A stretch of 64,000 bases of DNA from assembly GCA_009103225.1 (NCBI GenBank), contig RHPI01002262.1, positions 675,435 through 739,434 on the forward strand, in the 5' to 3' direction. Below the pieces are notes generated by a model. The model saw only the letters and a list, made by a program, of their open reading frames with translations, searched no databases and was not told the DNA's origin. The position numbers were made by a program, and so were the translations under genes. Position 1 is the first letter of the stretch. The number at the start of each line of letters is the position of its first letter. Positions 1 to 10,580 of the stretch are shown piece by piece. This DNA is from Chlorokybus atmophyticus (Eukaryota; Streptophyta; Chlorokybophyceae; Chlorokybales; Chlorokybaceae).

Positions 1-343
1 AGAGCATACACAAGTCACATCACATTCATCTATTACAAGTTGTCCGCTGGTTCTTATACCAGCTAGTTACACACACGTCTACGTTTGCAAGCACTGCGTA
101 AGCTATACTCAGCCGTTTGACGCGCTCTAAGCCGCGTTGTCTTTCTTACAACCAGAGCTTTCCAACAAGCTCTCACACGCCTAATATGAGTAAGTATACG
201 CGGAGATACGAAGCAGTTAGTAAGGCTCTTGTCTGGAGTCCGGAGTCTGGTCCGACGACGCCATCTTGCTAAGTCCGGACCTAGTGCTCGTCCTTACGAC
301 CTTCTACTCCTGTGTGGAGGGTCGATGCTGATCGTATGTAGGA
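1..343. other. Upstream flank of transposase remnant
   Basis: No convincing exon is visible. Bases from about 120 onward recur at 4773 after an assembly gap, so this stretch belongs to the same repeated unit as the transposase fragment that follows. Possible 5' exons of the transposase may lie here but cannot be framed. Confidence 0.3.
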
Positions 344-1293
344 ATGACTCTCAACATTGCCTTCAAAGCTGCTGTGTTGCATCCGCTACTGTCGTCATAT
401 TCTGCACAGAAGTCAGGTTGGAAGATCGAGAAGATGCATCAGCTCACTCATTTTGGGCCGGCAATTGTCACCAGTGGACACCCAGATTGGTTCAGCGCCA
501 ACCACATGGAGCAGACGCACGCCCAAAATATCAAACGGTGGGCGCGTGGTGGCAACAACCGGGACTACCAGGCACGTATCCTGAAGCCATGGAGCTGTGC
601 GGAATATGTGAGAGAGGATGGCATGGTCGTAGATCCCGAGATGCGCTCGGTCATGGCGCAGGCGCGGCAGCAGTGCTGTAATGTCATGGAGAAGACGGAC
701 AAGTTGCTACGGATGGATGTGCTGACAAGGAGGGAGTCCAGCCCGTACTGGAGCGGATCTGCGCGTAGCCGCCAAGTCGCCTTGAAGACTCCATTTGCCG
801 ACAAGCTGCCTGCCACCCTGGACAGCTGGTTGAGGAGGGAACAACTGGAGTTGGCCGACGGGTGGCGTGCTGTTCGCGTGGTGAACGGAGGCGCAGCGGT
901 GTACATGACATTAGGAGTATGGCGCGCGCAACTGGGATGTTCCATGGGCGGACTTGGTTCTCTACACTTGAGTTGGAAGGTGATGAGGACGGTGTGAACG
1001 TGACGTGGTGGGCTCAGGCACTCCTTTTTCTGCGCGTGGTGGTGTGGGGTGGTAGCGGCGAGCGCGTGTGGAAGGAGGTCGTGTTTGTCCGCTGGTACAC
1101 GAAGCTTGATATGACGAGCGACACAAAGTGCATCGCTCTGGAATGGGAAAAGCGTCGAGGCGGTCCACATCTCGATGTCGTGACTTTGGAGCAAGTAAAA
1201 GGCATTGTCCAGCTGCTCCCCATGTTTGACAAGGACAGCGCCCGTGTACAAGAGGGCAAGTATTGGGTGAACGTTCACTGCACTTCCACGTGA
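344..1293 (+). pseudogene. Plavaka/KDZ-like transposase, C-terminal remnant
   Basis: Two overlapping plus-strand frames read as one protein. Frame one (344-997) holds a K-H-H-...-E-H-K pattern (GWKIEKMHQLTHF, then MEQTHAQNIKRWARGGNNRD) like the end of the catalytic region in Plavaka/KDZ-superfamily transposases. Frame two (862-1293) continues with VFVRWYTKL, a run like 'vi.l..i.g.v.llP.fd', and YWVNVH, the usual closing block of that family. The switch near 910-930 needs a frameshift or an unrecognised short intron, so the copy is probably dead. It points toward the methyltransferase gene on the other strand. Family assignment is by remembered motif layout only; CACTA-like elements are the main alternative. 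Confidence 0.5.
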
Positions 1294-1496
1294 CACATGT
1301 ACTTGTCTCACTACTCTCAGTTTGGAGCATATCAGTTAGTTAGGCATTGCTAATGGTATGCTATGACTTTTGCATGTGGACGTGTACAATACCGGGCAGC
1401 TGTCACTGCACAACTGTCACCATAATCGAATGATCCATGCAACATTTAACAATCAGTCCGCCGTGTGGCATTAAGCATCAATACGGTGCACCACAC

Positions 1497-3227
1497 TCAA
1501 GCCTCATAGTTCCATGACACAGGAGGGTAGTCACAGCGCATATCCATTGTTTCAAGCATGAGACGCCCTATGCACTCCGCCATTGCGGGAGGAACTGCAT
1601 TCGCTATGGAAACGGCCGAGGTCATCCATGGCACTCCCAGCGCTGTTTGCCACGCAGCAATGCCGCCCCTGGTGCTTGGAAGGCCATAGACCGGGTACAT
1701 CTGCTGTGGCGCGTTTGATGTCACGATTGTCTTCTTCGCGCTAGCGGACAGGTGCGGCGATAGCAGTCCAACTGCCTTGCCCGCGTGCGAGCAGCGTGCT
1801 GGTGGGGTAGCTACCACTGGCTGTGTCTCAAACAGACGGTGTCGGAAAGTTGATAGGCCAAACATCGTGCCACAAAGGGACAGATTGGGTCTGAATGAGG
1901 AAGCTGCTCCTGGCACATTCTCAATCACAAACTTGACCTGGCTTGCAAGCAGCAGACGTCGGACGAGCGGTATCATATCCTGGTGTCTCCAGGATGTGCC
2001 ATGTGCCGCCCGTTGAGGTGCCGGGATAGCACCTGAATAGGCCTGGCATGGTGGACTGGCACAGATGAGCTCGTACTCGCTCAGCTCTCCTGCACTCAGG
2101 GTGCATACATCGCGGTGTATGAAGGGCAGCGGGTACTCAGAGGAGGGACTTATGTCCATCCCCGTCACGTCAAAGCCTGCGTGGTATAGACCGACACTGG
2201 CACCGCCACCGCGGCAGAATAGGTCGAGTGCCCTTGGTCTGCGTGTGCGTCCCAGCTTGTTGTCAAATGGCGTGTATGTGGTCAAGGCTGGCCGTGGTGC
2301 TGGCCAGGGACCAACAATGATGCCGTCCGGGCTTACTTTGCGACTGACGTTCTCCCCTCCGGCGCGTAGAACATGGCGTGCCCCGTCAACTGATGTGTAC
2401 GTGAATACGTTGTGCCCTTTGAAGTTGATGGTTTGTGGTCGATCACCGTCATCGAATACTATACGGTGCTGCCCTGCAAAGACATTTTCCATTGCACCAT
2501 GCATATATGATGCGTCCTCAATCTCGCACGCCACGAAGCGATGCTGACCTGACGCTTGCTTGAATGATTCCACAACGCCCGCATACCATTCCCCATCCAG
2601 CGGCCAATGCACCATGACACTCACACCGATCATCTGCTCGCATCCCAACTTAACTGCGTTCCGCAGCCGATAGACAGTGCGCTGTCCAATGGTCGATGGT
2701 CTGCCTCTTCTACAGCGGCTAGGGGATGGAACTGCCCACGCCCACACCGTGCAAGACTGCTCTGAATGCGACAACAGCTTCAACATGCATGAAATAAGCA
2801 TACGCCCAACATAACATGCAGTGATACGTCGCGGTCCACTCTTGTGGATTACCTCCACAGCATCCACCACCTGTCCACTAACCACATGTCCCGGTGTTGT
2901 CCATGTGAAGAAGCGCATGGGTTCCCCTCGCCACTCGAAGCATGAGCGCGAGCACGATTCGCACACGCACTGCACGCAATGGAAAAACTCGGGTTCCTTG
3001 CACAGCACTTGGCCGAGGCGGCAGCCAAACACGTCGACATTGTGTGTGGTGTGATGCCAGCAAGCAGCACTAAAACCGTGGCACACTGTCTGCACTCGCT
3101 GGCATTCGGTCAAGTGTGCTCGCATTTGCTGCCTACGGCCATTGGCACATACGTACGCATTGCATTGTGGGCACACCAAGCATGGTCTCCTAGGTGAGGG
3201 TGATTCAACTGCTGCCGCCGACATCAT
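1497..3227 (-). CDS. DNA (cytosine-5) methyltransferase with Cys-rich and Tudor-like N-terminal regions
   Basis: This 576-aa intact ORF would transfer a methyl group from S-adenosylmethionine to C5 of cytosine in DNA. The catalytic domain spans about residues 332-560. It has motif I DLFCRGGG (335-342), motif IV SPPCQ with catalytic Cys394, motif VI ENV (436-438), motif VIII-like RHRLFE (462-467) and a closing NAVPP block (543-547). The short target-recognition region and the LCGTMFGL-RHRLFE wording resemble phage or bacterial Dcm enzymes more than plant MET1, CMT or DRM. Residues 16-96 carry many cysteines (C16, C19, C22, C27, C84, C87, C89, C92), suggesting zinc binding. Residues 205-268 (DGEWYAGVV, then FDDGD) look Tudor-like. 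It is intronless, unlike the host genes in this window, which with its transposon neighbours suggests a mobile or viral origin. A second Met directly follows the first, so the start is approximate. Confidence 0.88.
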   Translation of the reverse strand: MMSAAAVESPSPRRPCLVCPQCNAYVCANGRRQQMRAHLTECQRVQTVCHGFSAACWHHTTHNVDVFGCRLGQVLCKEPEFFHCVQCVCESCSRSCFEWRGEPMRFFTWTTPGHVVSGQVVDAVEVIHKSGPRRITACYVGRMLISCMLKLLSHSEQSCTVWAWAVPSPSRCRRGRPSTIGQRTVYRLRNAVKLGCEQMIGVSVMVHWPLDGEWYAGVVESFKQASGQHRFVACEIEDASYMHGAMENVFAGQHRIVFDDGDRPQTINFKGHNVFTYTSVDGARHVLRAGGENVSRKVSPDGIIVGPWPAPRPALTTYTPFDNKLGRTRRPRALDLFCRGGGASVGLYHAGFDVTGMDISPSSEYPLPFIHRDVCTLSAGELSEYELICASPPCQAYSGAIPAPQRAAHGTSWRHQDMIPLVRRLLLASQVKFVIENVPGAASSFRPNLSLCGTMFGLSTFRHRLFETQPVVATPPARCSHAGKAVGLLSPHLSASAKKTIVTSNAPQQMYPVYGLPSTRGGIAAWQTALGVPWMTSAVSIANAVPPAMAECIGRLMLETMDMRCDYPPVSWNYEA

Positions 3228-3704
3228 GCAAAATAGTAATCGGCACGGCTGCCCACAAACTGAGCGAGACTTTAGGGTATGGGCATCGATTTAGGGTTGC
3301 CAGCTTACGAACCCTAAATGGGTCAAACTTCAAGTGAAGCACGACTGTACCTTATACGCTATTGCAGTACCATGCATGGTGCTACATCAACATGAATGGT
3401 ACTCCATCTGTTAATGGTACTACAGTACAAGGATACTCGCATACTACCACGATCGTAGAGTAAATACTGTGCTGTCATGCCATGGAACCCAGAGCGCTGT
3501 CCGAGTTTGTTGCTGTCAACCACGCTCTAAACCAGCGAAGTATGCAAGCCATGCACTGACTCATGCGCCGGGCAGTCATCATACACATGTACAGCCAATG
3601 CTTCTAACAACAGCAGATCTCTGGTGCACCATGCTGCAACTATACATGTACCTACATGGTTCACAGGAAGCCAACACAAAACTATGATACATGCACAATT
3701 GGCA
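3228..3704. other. Intergenic, between methyltransferase start and RING pseudogene
   Basis: No supported ORF. It contains isolated TTTAGGG and CCCTAAA words near 3270-3320 but no array, so it is not a telomeric repeat. Confidence 0.4.
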
Positions 3705-4758
3705 TCAAGGCGGGGGCCAAATCACCGCCGACACGTTGGCGTCTTGCATCAGGCGTGGCGACCAAAACGGGTGAGGTTGCTTGCAGAATGGACACGCTTG
3801 TAGATTCTTTGATTTATTTGCCACAGTCTTCTGATGTGCTATGATGCAGACATGGCACATCGCTTTCTTGCAACAGGGCGTCTCCCCATCCGCAGGGGGG
3901 GGTGGCTCTTCAATGCGACAAATCAGCACACATGGTGCACGCGGGTGTGCAAGCTGCCTCTGCCACCAAACTCTGTTATCGCGTCGCAGGCGTAGCGACT
4001 CCCATCTGAATGGCGCAGCATAACGCTCCACTGCCTGCTCGATCACCTGACGCCCATCTGCCGCCATACACCACCTGCTGGTCTTGGTGGTCTCGTCCAG
4101 CATGCGTTCATCCAGGCCCTCGACATGGCTGTCGTCACTCGTGTACTCCCCCGCATCGTCATTTTCTTCGAGCTTCCACAGAATCAGCTCGACGTGCCGT
4201 ATGACATACAGCCACTGCCAGCCAAAGCATGCCAAGTACAGCTCGAACGGTTTTACTTGCCACCCAGTATGTTTGCTCAGGTAGTGGCACACATCTCGAC
4301 CCGCATTGATCGACATCGACAGGTACATCTGCTGCAGCAGGTCGAAGTTCTGCTCCGCAGATAGCTCTTGCACATTGCCGGGTTGCTGCGGCAGCAACAA
4401 CACCATGTCGAGGACGCCTTGAGGTGGGCTGCTGCGGCAGCAACACCATCATATCGAGGATGGCGAGGGGCAACAACGTACTACGGATGGCCATATCGTG
4501 TATGGGTTCCAACCACGGCCAATCCTCAGAGGTTTGTTTAGACCGCATTCTCCGCGTTTGCTCCCACTTATTGCAAACTTTCGTCACCCACCTCGAGGCA
4601 TGCCGCATGCGGTGATGCAGCGCGTCTTGGGCGTAGTGTAGGGTGATCAACTCCTTTGCACTACGAGTCAGCCCCCCAAAGCGTCTGCGCGTCGGTGCTT
4701 TGAGCTTAGGCAGCTCGTGCCGCACCGGCTGTCTCTCTGGACGATGCTGAGCAACCAC
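3705..4758 (-). pseudogene. OTU-RING gene copy A, 3' half (helical region and RING-like finger)
   Basis: Two minus-strand frames (4758-4159 and 4406-3705) together encode a helical segment starting near VAQHRPERQPVRHELPK and a C-terminal cysteine finger of the form C-x3-C ... CC-x4-C-x2-C ... C-x2-C (ending ACPFCKQP), the CCGK-type RING layout common in algal and protist proteins. A roughly 30-bp local tandem duplication near 4375-4450 shifts the frame, so this copy is broken. The same helical segment recurs at 6100-6604. Upstream, copy A continues after a gap-bounded insert into an OTU domain (5295-6095). The RING part is absent from copy B. Role as an E3 ligase is inference from the finger only. 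Confidence 0.55.
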
Positions 4759-4772
4759 TTGACGCTGTAAAN

Positions 4773-5293
4773 ACGCGCTCTAAGCTGCGTTGTCTTTTTT
4801 ACAACCGGCGCTTTCCAACAAGCTCTCACACGCCTAATATGAGTAAGTATACGCGGAGATACGAAGCAGTTAGTAAGGCTCTTGTCTGGAGTCCGGAGTC
4901 TGGTCCGACGACGCCATCTTGCTAAGTCCGGACCTAGTGCTCGTCCTTACGACCTTCTACTCCTGTGTGGAGGGTCGATGCTGATCGTATGTAGGAATGA
5001 CTCTCAACATTGCCTTCAAAGCTGCTGTGTTGCATCCGCTACTGTCGTCATATTCTGCACAGAAGTCAGGTTGGAAGATCGAGAAGATGCATCAGCTCAC
5101 TCATTTTGGGCCGGCAATTGTCACCACCGACTCTCAACATTGCCTTCAAAGCTGCTGTGTTGCATCCGCTACTGTCGTCATATTCTGCACAGAAGTCAGG
5201 TTGGAAGATCGAGAAGATGCATCAGCTCACTCATTTTGGGCCGGCAATTGTCACCAGTGGACACCCAGATTGGTTCAGCGCCAACCACATGGA
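4773..5293 (+). repeat. Gap-bounded duplicate of the transposase fragment with internal 130-bp tandem repeat
   Basis: Bases 4773-5293 repeat 121-511 of the window almost exactly; most differences lie in the first 40 bases. A 130-bp segment is present twice in tandem (starting 4999 and 5129) but once in the left copy. Both ends are single N characters (4772 and 5294). It interrupts the OTU-RING copy A exactly at the gaps, so a scaffolding or gap-filling error is as likely as a real insertion. Confidence 0.8.
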
Positions 5294-5294
5294 N

Positions 5295-6095
5295 TGAGGC
5301 CTGAGGCGTTGGCGCAGCACTTTGGGTCACAGCCGGTGGTAGCGGGGAATTGGCAACGCCATTCCGCCACTCTGCGATCAGGTGTGTTACCTCCGGTGGC
5401 ACTTCATGCATAGGCCACGACCACTGTTCGGTGCTTGCAGGCTTGAGGAGCCAAAGATGTGCTTCTGGCTCATCAGGAGCAGTGTTGCCCACCACCAAAA
5501 CTGAGTTGGGGGCTTCTTTATTTCCAACCCAAACTGCGCTGTCGGGCCGTGGCACCCACTCCCCATGCTCGCGCTGAACGGTCACGCAGCCAATCAACAA
5601 GCCCAGCTTGTTGGCAAACATGGTCATCTGCAGGTGCTCGACGTACACATCTTTTCTCCGCACGATCTGTCGCACCTTGGCCATGGCTATGTTAATGTTG
5701 CAATTGACTTAAGCCACCATGGTCGCAGGCAGTTTGTCGTAATACTGCACTATCTCTCCCGCGGCACCAGTGGCTCTGCAGAAGTCTAAGACTCTACTCG
5801 CCACGCCTGCATTGACAGCCTTGACAGTGATTTTGCGGAGAGTGTCCCCCCTGCCGTCGTCGTCCATGGTGTCCAGCATGGCCCAAAATCAGCTCGAGCT
5901 GGGGCACTTGTGATCATCCAGGACACTTTGCGGTATGGATGGCCTGGCGCGATATACACAATGGTAGAAGCAATTACCATCCGTTGGCGCATTGAAGTGG
6001 TCCCATGAAGCGAGCTGGCCACCTAGCATGACTGATGGCCGTATGCGGGTTGCGGTCAGCTCTTCTGATGACTTAGTGGCAGGTGGTGACCCCTA
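5295..6095 (-). pseudogene. OTU-domain gene copy A, 5' part
   Basis: On the minus strand this reads a zinc-finger remnant, then NAPTDGNCFYHC, the OTU nucleophile block with Asp, Gly-Asn and catalytic Cys. It continues to a C-terminal OTU half (YVEHLQMTMFANKLGLLIG) and EPEAHLWLLK, whose His fits the OTU catalytic histidine. Copy A has a TGA in place of the Arg codon of copy B shortly after the nucleophile block (SSS-stop-FW near 5895), so it is inactive. It also has the stop near 5707 that copy B shares. Position 5831-5838 holds a single TTTTGCGG, the unoccupied hAT target site. The 3' side stops at the N at 5294. Confidence 0.65.
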
Positions 6096-7962
6096 CTGCA
6101 TATGACACACAGCCACTGCCAGTTAAAGCATGCCAAGTACAGCTCGAATGGTGTTACTTGCCACCCAGTATGTTTGCTCAGGTAGTGGCACACATCTCGA
6201 CCCGCATCAATCGACATCGACATGTACATCTGCTGTTGCAGGTCGAAGTTTTGCTCCGCGTATAGCTCTTGCACATTGCCGGGTTGCTGCGGCAGCAACA
6301 ACACCATGTCGAGGACGCCTTGAGGTGGGTGATGAAAGTGTGCAATAAGTGGGAGCAAACGCGGAGAGTGCGGTCTAAACAGACCTCTGGGGATTGGCCG
6401 TGGTTGGAACCCATACACGATATGGCCATGCGTGATACGTTGTTGCTGCCGCATGCGGTAATGCAGCGCGTCTTGGGCGTATTGTAGGCGAATCAACTTT
6501 TTTGCACTACGAGTCAGCCCCTCAAAGCGTCTGCGAGTCGGTGCTTTGAGCTTAGGCAGCTCGTGCCGCACCGGCTGTCTCTCTGGACGATGCTGAGCAG
6601 CCACTTGACGCTGTACACCCGCATGTGCCTACTCAGGACACACAGTCAGCCCCAGTGAGGTTTCAAGGCGATGTGCTTTTTCCAACGTTGTAACAATGCC
6701 TCACCTTTCCTTTTTTGGTCCTATCAGCGTCCCTTGTTCCAACAACCTTCTTCTTCTTTTTTTTTGTCAACCTGCACATCCTGGCAGGCGCTCTCCGTGG
6801 CACTGTCACTAAGAGGAGGTAAGGCGTCATCTTCTTGCTCCACAGCTTTGCGCTTGTTGGTTGCCTCCCGTTCCTCCACGACCTCATGTTGCTTCATGAG
6901 GTCGAGCATGAAGCCTTTATCCTTCAGCGCAGCTTCAAGACACCTCGATCAATCTCTTTACCAACAAGACAGGCTGGGATCAATGTGGCAAGCTTAGAGG
7001 GAGAGGGCGGAGCTACCGCTGCTTCTTGATGGAGATGCCTCCGGATGGTCAGAGTGCGGTGGCAAGTGAGTCTCCGCAGCAGGAAGGGAGGGTGCTGAAG
7101 TGTTAATGCGAGCATGTGGTTGCGGTTGAGGGGAGGCAGGATGTGCAGAACACTCGGCTACTTTTTGCCTAGCATACGAAGGCAAGGCCTGAGGCGTTGG
7201 CGCAGCACTTTGGGTCACAGCCGGTGGTAGCGGGGAATTGGCAACGCCATCCCGCCATTGTCCGATCAGTTATGTTACCTCCGGTGGCACTTCATGTATA
7301 GGCCACGACCATTATTCGGTGCTTGCAGGCTTGAGGAGCAAAAAGTGTGCTTCCGGCTCATCAGGAGCAGTGTTGCCCACCACCAAAACTGAGTTGGGGG
7401 CTTCTTTATTTCCAACCCAAACTGCGCTGCCGGGCCGTGGCACCCACTCCCCATGCTCGCGCTGAACGGTCACGCAGCCAATCAACAAGCCCAGCTTGTT
7501 GGCAAACATGGTCATCTGCAGGTGCTCGACGTACACATCTTTTCTCCGCACGATCTGTCGCACCTTGGCCATGGCTATGTTAATGTTGCAATTGACTTAA
7601 GCCACCATGGTCGCAGGCAGTTTGTCGTAATACTGCGCCATCTCTCCCGCGGCACCAGTGGCTCTGCAGAAGTCTAGGATTCTGCTCGCCACGCCTGCAT
7701 CGACAGCCTTGGCGGTGATTTTGCGGCATAGTAGCACCATACGGTATACGAGTATGCTTTCAGCTTCAGAGTATACGAGTATTTGACAGTATCCTATCAG
7801 GCAAGATTCGATAATACGAAAGCATACGATTGCAATATGTGTGTGTATAGAAACAACGCGAAGTGCACATGCATAGTGTCACATATGCGCACGATGCATC
7901 ACATGTTGAACAATGCAGATCTTGTCGACTGTATCACACTACAACAGCAACTACAAGACATG

Positions 7963-10144
7963 TCAATCATCAGACAGTTGCGCACGGAAGTCTTCCTCAT
8001 CACTAGACTCCTCTACCCATGGTAAAAAGTCTTCTTCGTAGACCACTGCTTGCACTCGGCGTAGCAAGTGCAGGTTGCTGTGGACATACACCAAGTCTTC
8101 AGCACGCGCAGGGAGCAGCTTGTTACGCTTCTTGCTGTGGATGAAGTCATACTTGGACCAGCTGCGCTCACAGGATGATGCGGATGAGACCTGAGCGAGG
8201 GTGCGGACTGCCACGGTCTGCAACTGAGGTGTGCCACCTCCAAACTCAAGCCACCACGCATGGGCGGCCATGGTAGACGCAGCTTGAATGACAAATGGAC
8301 GCCCGAACAACCCGTCACGGTTGCAGTAGGCCGCATGTTGCTGGACAGCGGCCGTCTGATCTGCCACGTTTGGTAGCATGCACTCAAGCACATCATAGAA
8401 CCCTGACATGACTTCACTGTTGCTGCGCTGCTCCTTACCCCAAAACTCCGGATCTAACACGTACCCGACCGAGTGTAGATTTGTGTGCAGCATTTCCCAT
8501 CTGGCTCGCCACAAGTCGCGGACCTCCTTGGCCTTGATGTTGCTCAACCCCATGTTGCTGATGTGTGCACCAATCTCAAACATGTTGACATACACCTTGC
8601 CGACCACGGGCTTGTTGCCATCAACCAGCCGCAGCAGCTTCATAATGGGTTCTGTAAGTTTGACCACCAGCTCCAACGCCTTCCAGAATGATGATGATAA
8701 CACGAGAGAACGCACTTTGTCCGCGGTCTCTGAGAGTGCCCTTGATGACTCTACCCAAGCCTTCCATTCCCGATCCACAACGGTGGCCTCAAGTGCATCT
8801 TTCACCTCCGCAAGACGTTGCAGCATCAAGAAGTTGGTGCCAAACCTCGTGTCGCCTGGCTTCAGCAACTTCAGCTGCGCTTTAGCCTCAAAGATGGCAT
8901 TGCTCCGGTGATGGTTGGTGATGAACTTCAAGATTTGCTTGGCTTCACCTATTGGCCCCGAAATCCATGCCAACTCGTCAAGATCTTCCAGTAACAGGTC
9001 CAGACAATGAGCCGTGCATGGTGCCCACGTGATATGTGGATACTCCTTGTTGACGAGGTCTCCGGCTGCACGACACACCGCCGCACTATCGGTGCAGACC
9101 TGGACCACATTCTCGGGCCCAACCTGCACATGCAACCAGTCATTCACACGTTCCCATACACATAAGCACAAGCCTTACAACAATGACAAGTTGAAAGACT
9201 CACCTTTTTGATGGCGGTGATGATCTGAGCAGCTACATATGGAGCGTCTTTGACATGTCCTTGAGTGTTAACACCTTCAAAAAACACAGCACCTTTGGGG
9301 CACACTGCCAGAGTGTTGAGCAACGGGCGATTCTGCACATCCGTCCAACCATCACTAGTCACAGTGCAGCCCGTGGTTGGCAGTGTTGAGAGTATGCTGG
9401 TCTCCACCTGTTGGCACCATTTGTTATCATCACAATCTATCCAATAAGTGATCTCATACTTCAAGTCTGATGTAGTGATGTGTAAGGTTGCTAACGCAAC
9501 TGCTCCCCCAACTCTTTGCATTCTTCCTTAAGCAAAGTAGTGCGCAGTGCGTTGTAGCCAGGCAAAGTGTAACTAGGACCAAAGGAGGCAATTGCTGCAG
9601 CTGCCTCCTTCAAAAACGGTGATCTAATAGCGGTGAAAGGTATGCCGTTAGCATAAAAGAAACGAGCTATGGCGCGATTAACATCAGTCTTGTTCGTTCG
9701 GTTGAAGCCTTGTGGGATAGTGGTTTAGGTTTGGGTTCTGGCTGCGCTTGTGCCTGCACCTGCTTGTGACAATGCATAATGAGCATGCATGTGTGTTGAG
9801 TGTTGGCGACTCTTGCTTGCATGTGCAACAATGAAGCACCAACCTTCTTGCGACAGCACGTCTAATTGGTTCACTTTGCGCCGCTTGGTATGAGCCTTCA
9901 CGGCCTCATCTTCAAGGCTGCGTATGACAGCGCTGACCTGCTCCGGGCACTCCGTGCAAGGAGACACGCCAACCGTTGGCTTGTCACCAAGCAGATGCGC
10001 ACGGATGCGGCTGGCTCCTCCCCAGAAGGTCTTCTCGCAGTACAAGCATTCAACTTGCGAGTTTTTGGCGGAAGTGCTCATGACCAGCACATGCTTCCAC
10101 TCCTCACCCTTCATGACACAGCGTCTGCACATTGCGCGCGTCAC
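7963..10144 (-). CDS. hAT transposase (BED finger, RNase H-like core, hATC dimerisation domain)
   Basis: Exon 1 (10,144 down to about 9856) holds a BED-type finger CLYCEKTFWGGASRIRAHL. A second block (9700-9500) reads NKTDVNRAIARFFYANGIPF and LRTTLLKEE, both standard hAT text. The next (9487-9204) contains TSDGWTDVQNRP of the DUF659/RNase H-like core. The last exon (9123-7963) has the W-PCTAHCLDLLLEDL block and the C-terminal SSCERSWSKYDFIHSKKRN dimerisation signature, ending at a stop at 7963. The intron 9124-9203 has clean GTGAGT and GCAG borders. Joining exon 1 to block two works with an intron of about 135 bp. Between LRTTLL and the DUF659 block the frame shifts near 9490, so an extra intron or a disabling frameshift exists. 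Confidence 0.85.
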
Positions 10145-10154
10145 TGCTCATTAA

Positions 10155-10580
10155 ATAGAGAGAGGGGAAGGCGGACTGAATGCGCGTGTGCATGTGCGTA
10201 TGTGAGAGGGAGAGACGGAGAGAGGGAGGTAGACTGACTGTGCGTGTGTGTGTGAGAGGGAGAAAGGGAGAGAGTGGGAGACAAACTGTGTGTGTGCGTT
10301 TGTGAGAGTGAGAGAGGGAGAGAGAGATAGACTGCCTGTATGTGCATGTGTGACAGAGAGAGGGGGAGGTAGACTGACTGTGTATGCGTGCGTGTGTGAG
10401 AGTGAGAGAGGGAGAGCAGTCAGTCTGGACTGCATGCACACGCGCAATCATGTGCGTTTGTGAGAGGGAGAGAGGGAGAGAGAGATGGACTGATTGTGTG
10501 TATGTGCGTGTGTGAGAGAGGTAGAGAGAGAGGGAGGTAGACTAACTGTGTGGGTGCGTGCGTGTGTGACAGTGAGAGAA
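10155..10580. repeat. TG/GA-rich minisatellite inside the hAT element
   Basis: About seven degenerate units of roughly 55-62 bp alternate a TGTGCGTGTGTGAGAG block, a GAGAGGGAGAGAG block and a GTAGACTGACTG block. ORFs read through it are simple-repeat artefacts. Confidence 0.8.

Noticed and set aside
565-1330. Minus-strand ORFs of 248 and 122 aa opposite the transposase remnant
   Set aside because: They are shadows of the plus-strand coding frames and have no recogn­isable features of their own.
3270-3325. Telomere repeat TTTAGGG
   Set aside because: Only isolated single units in both orientations, with no tandem array.
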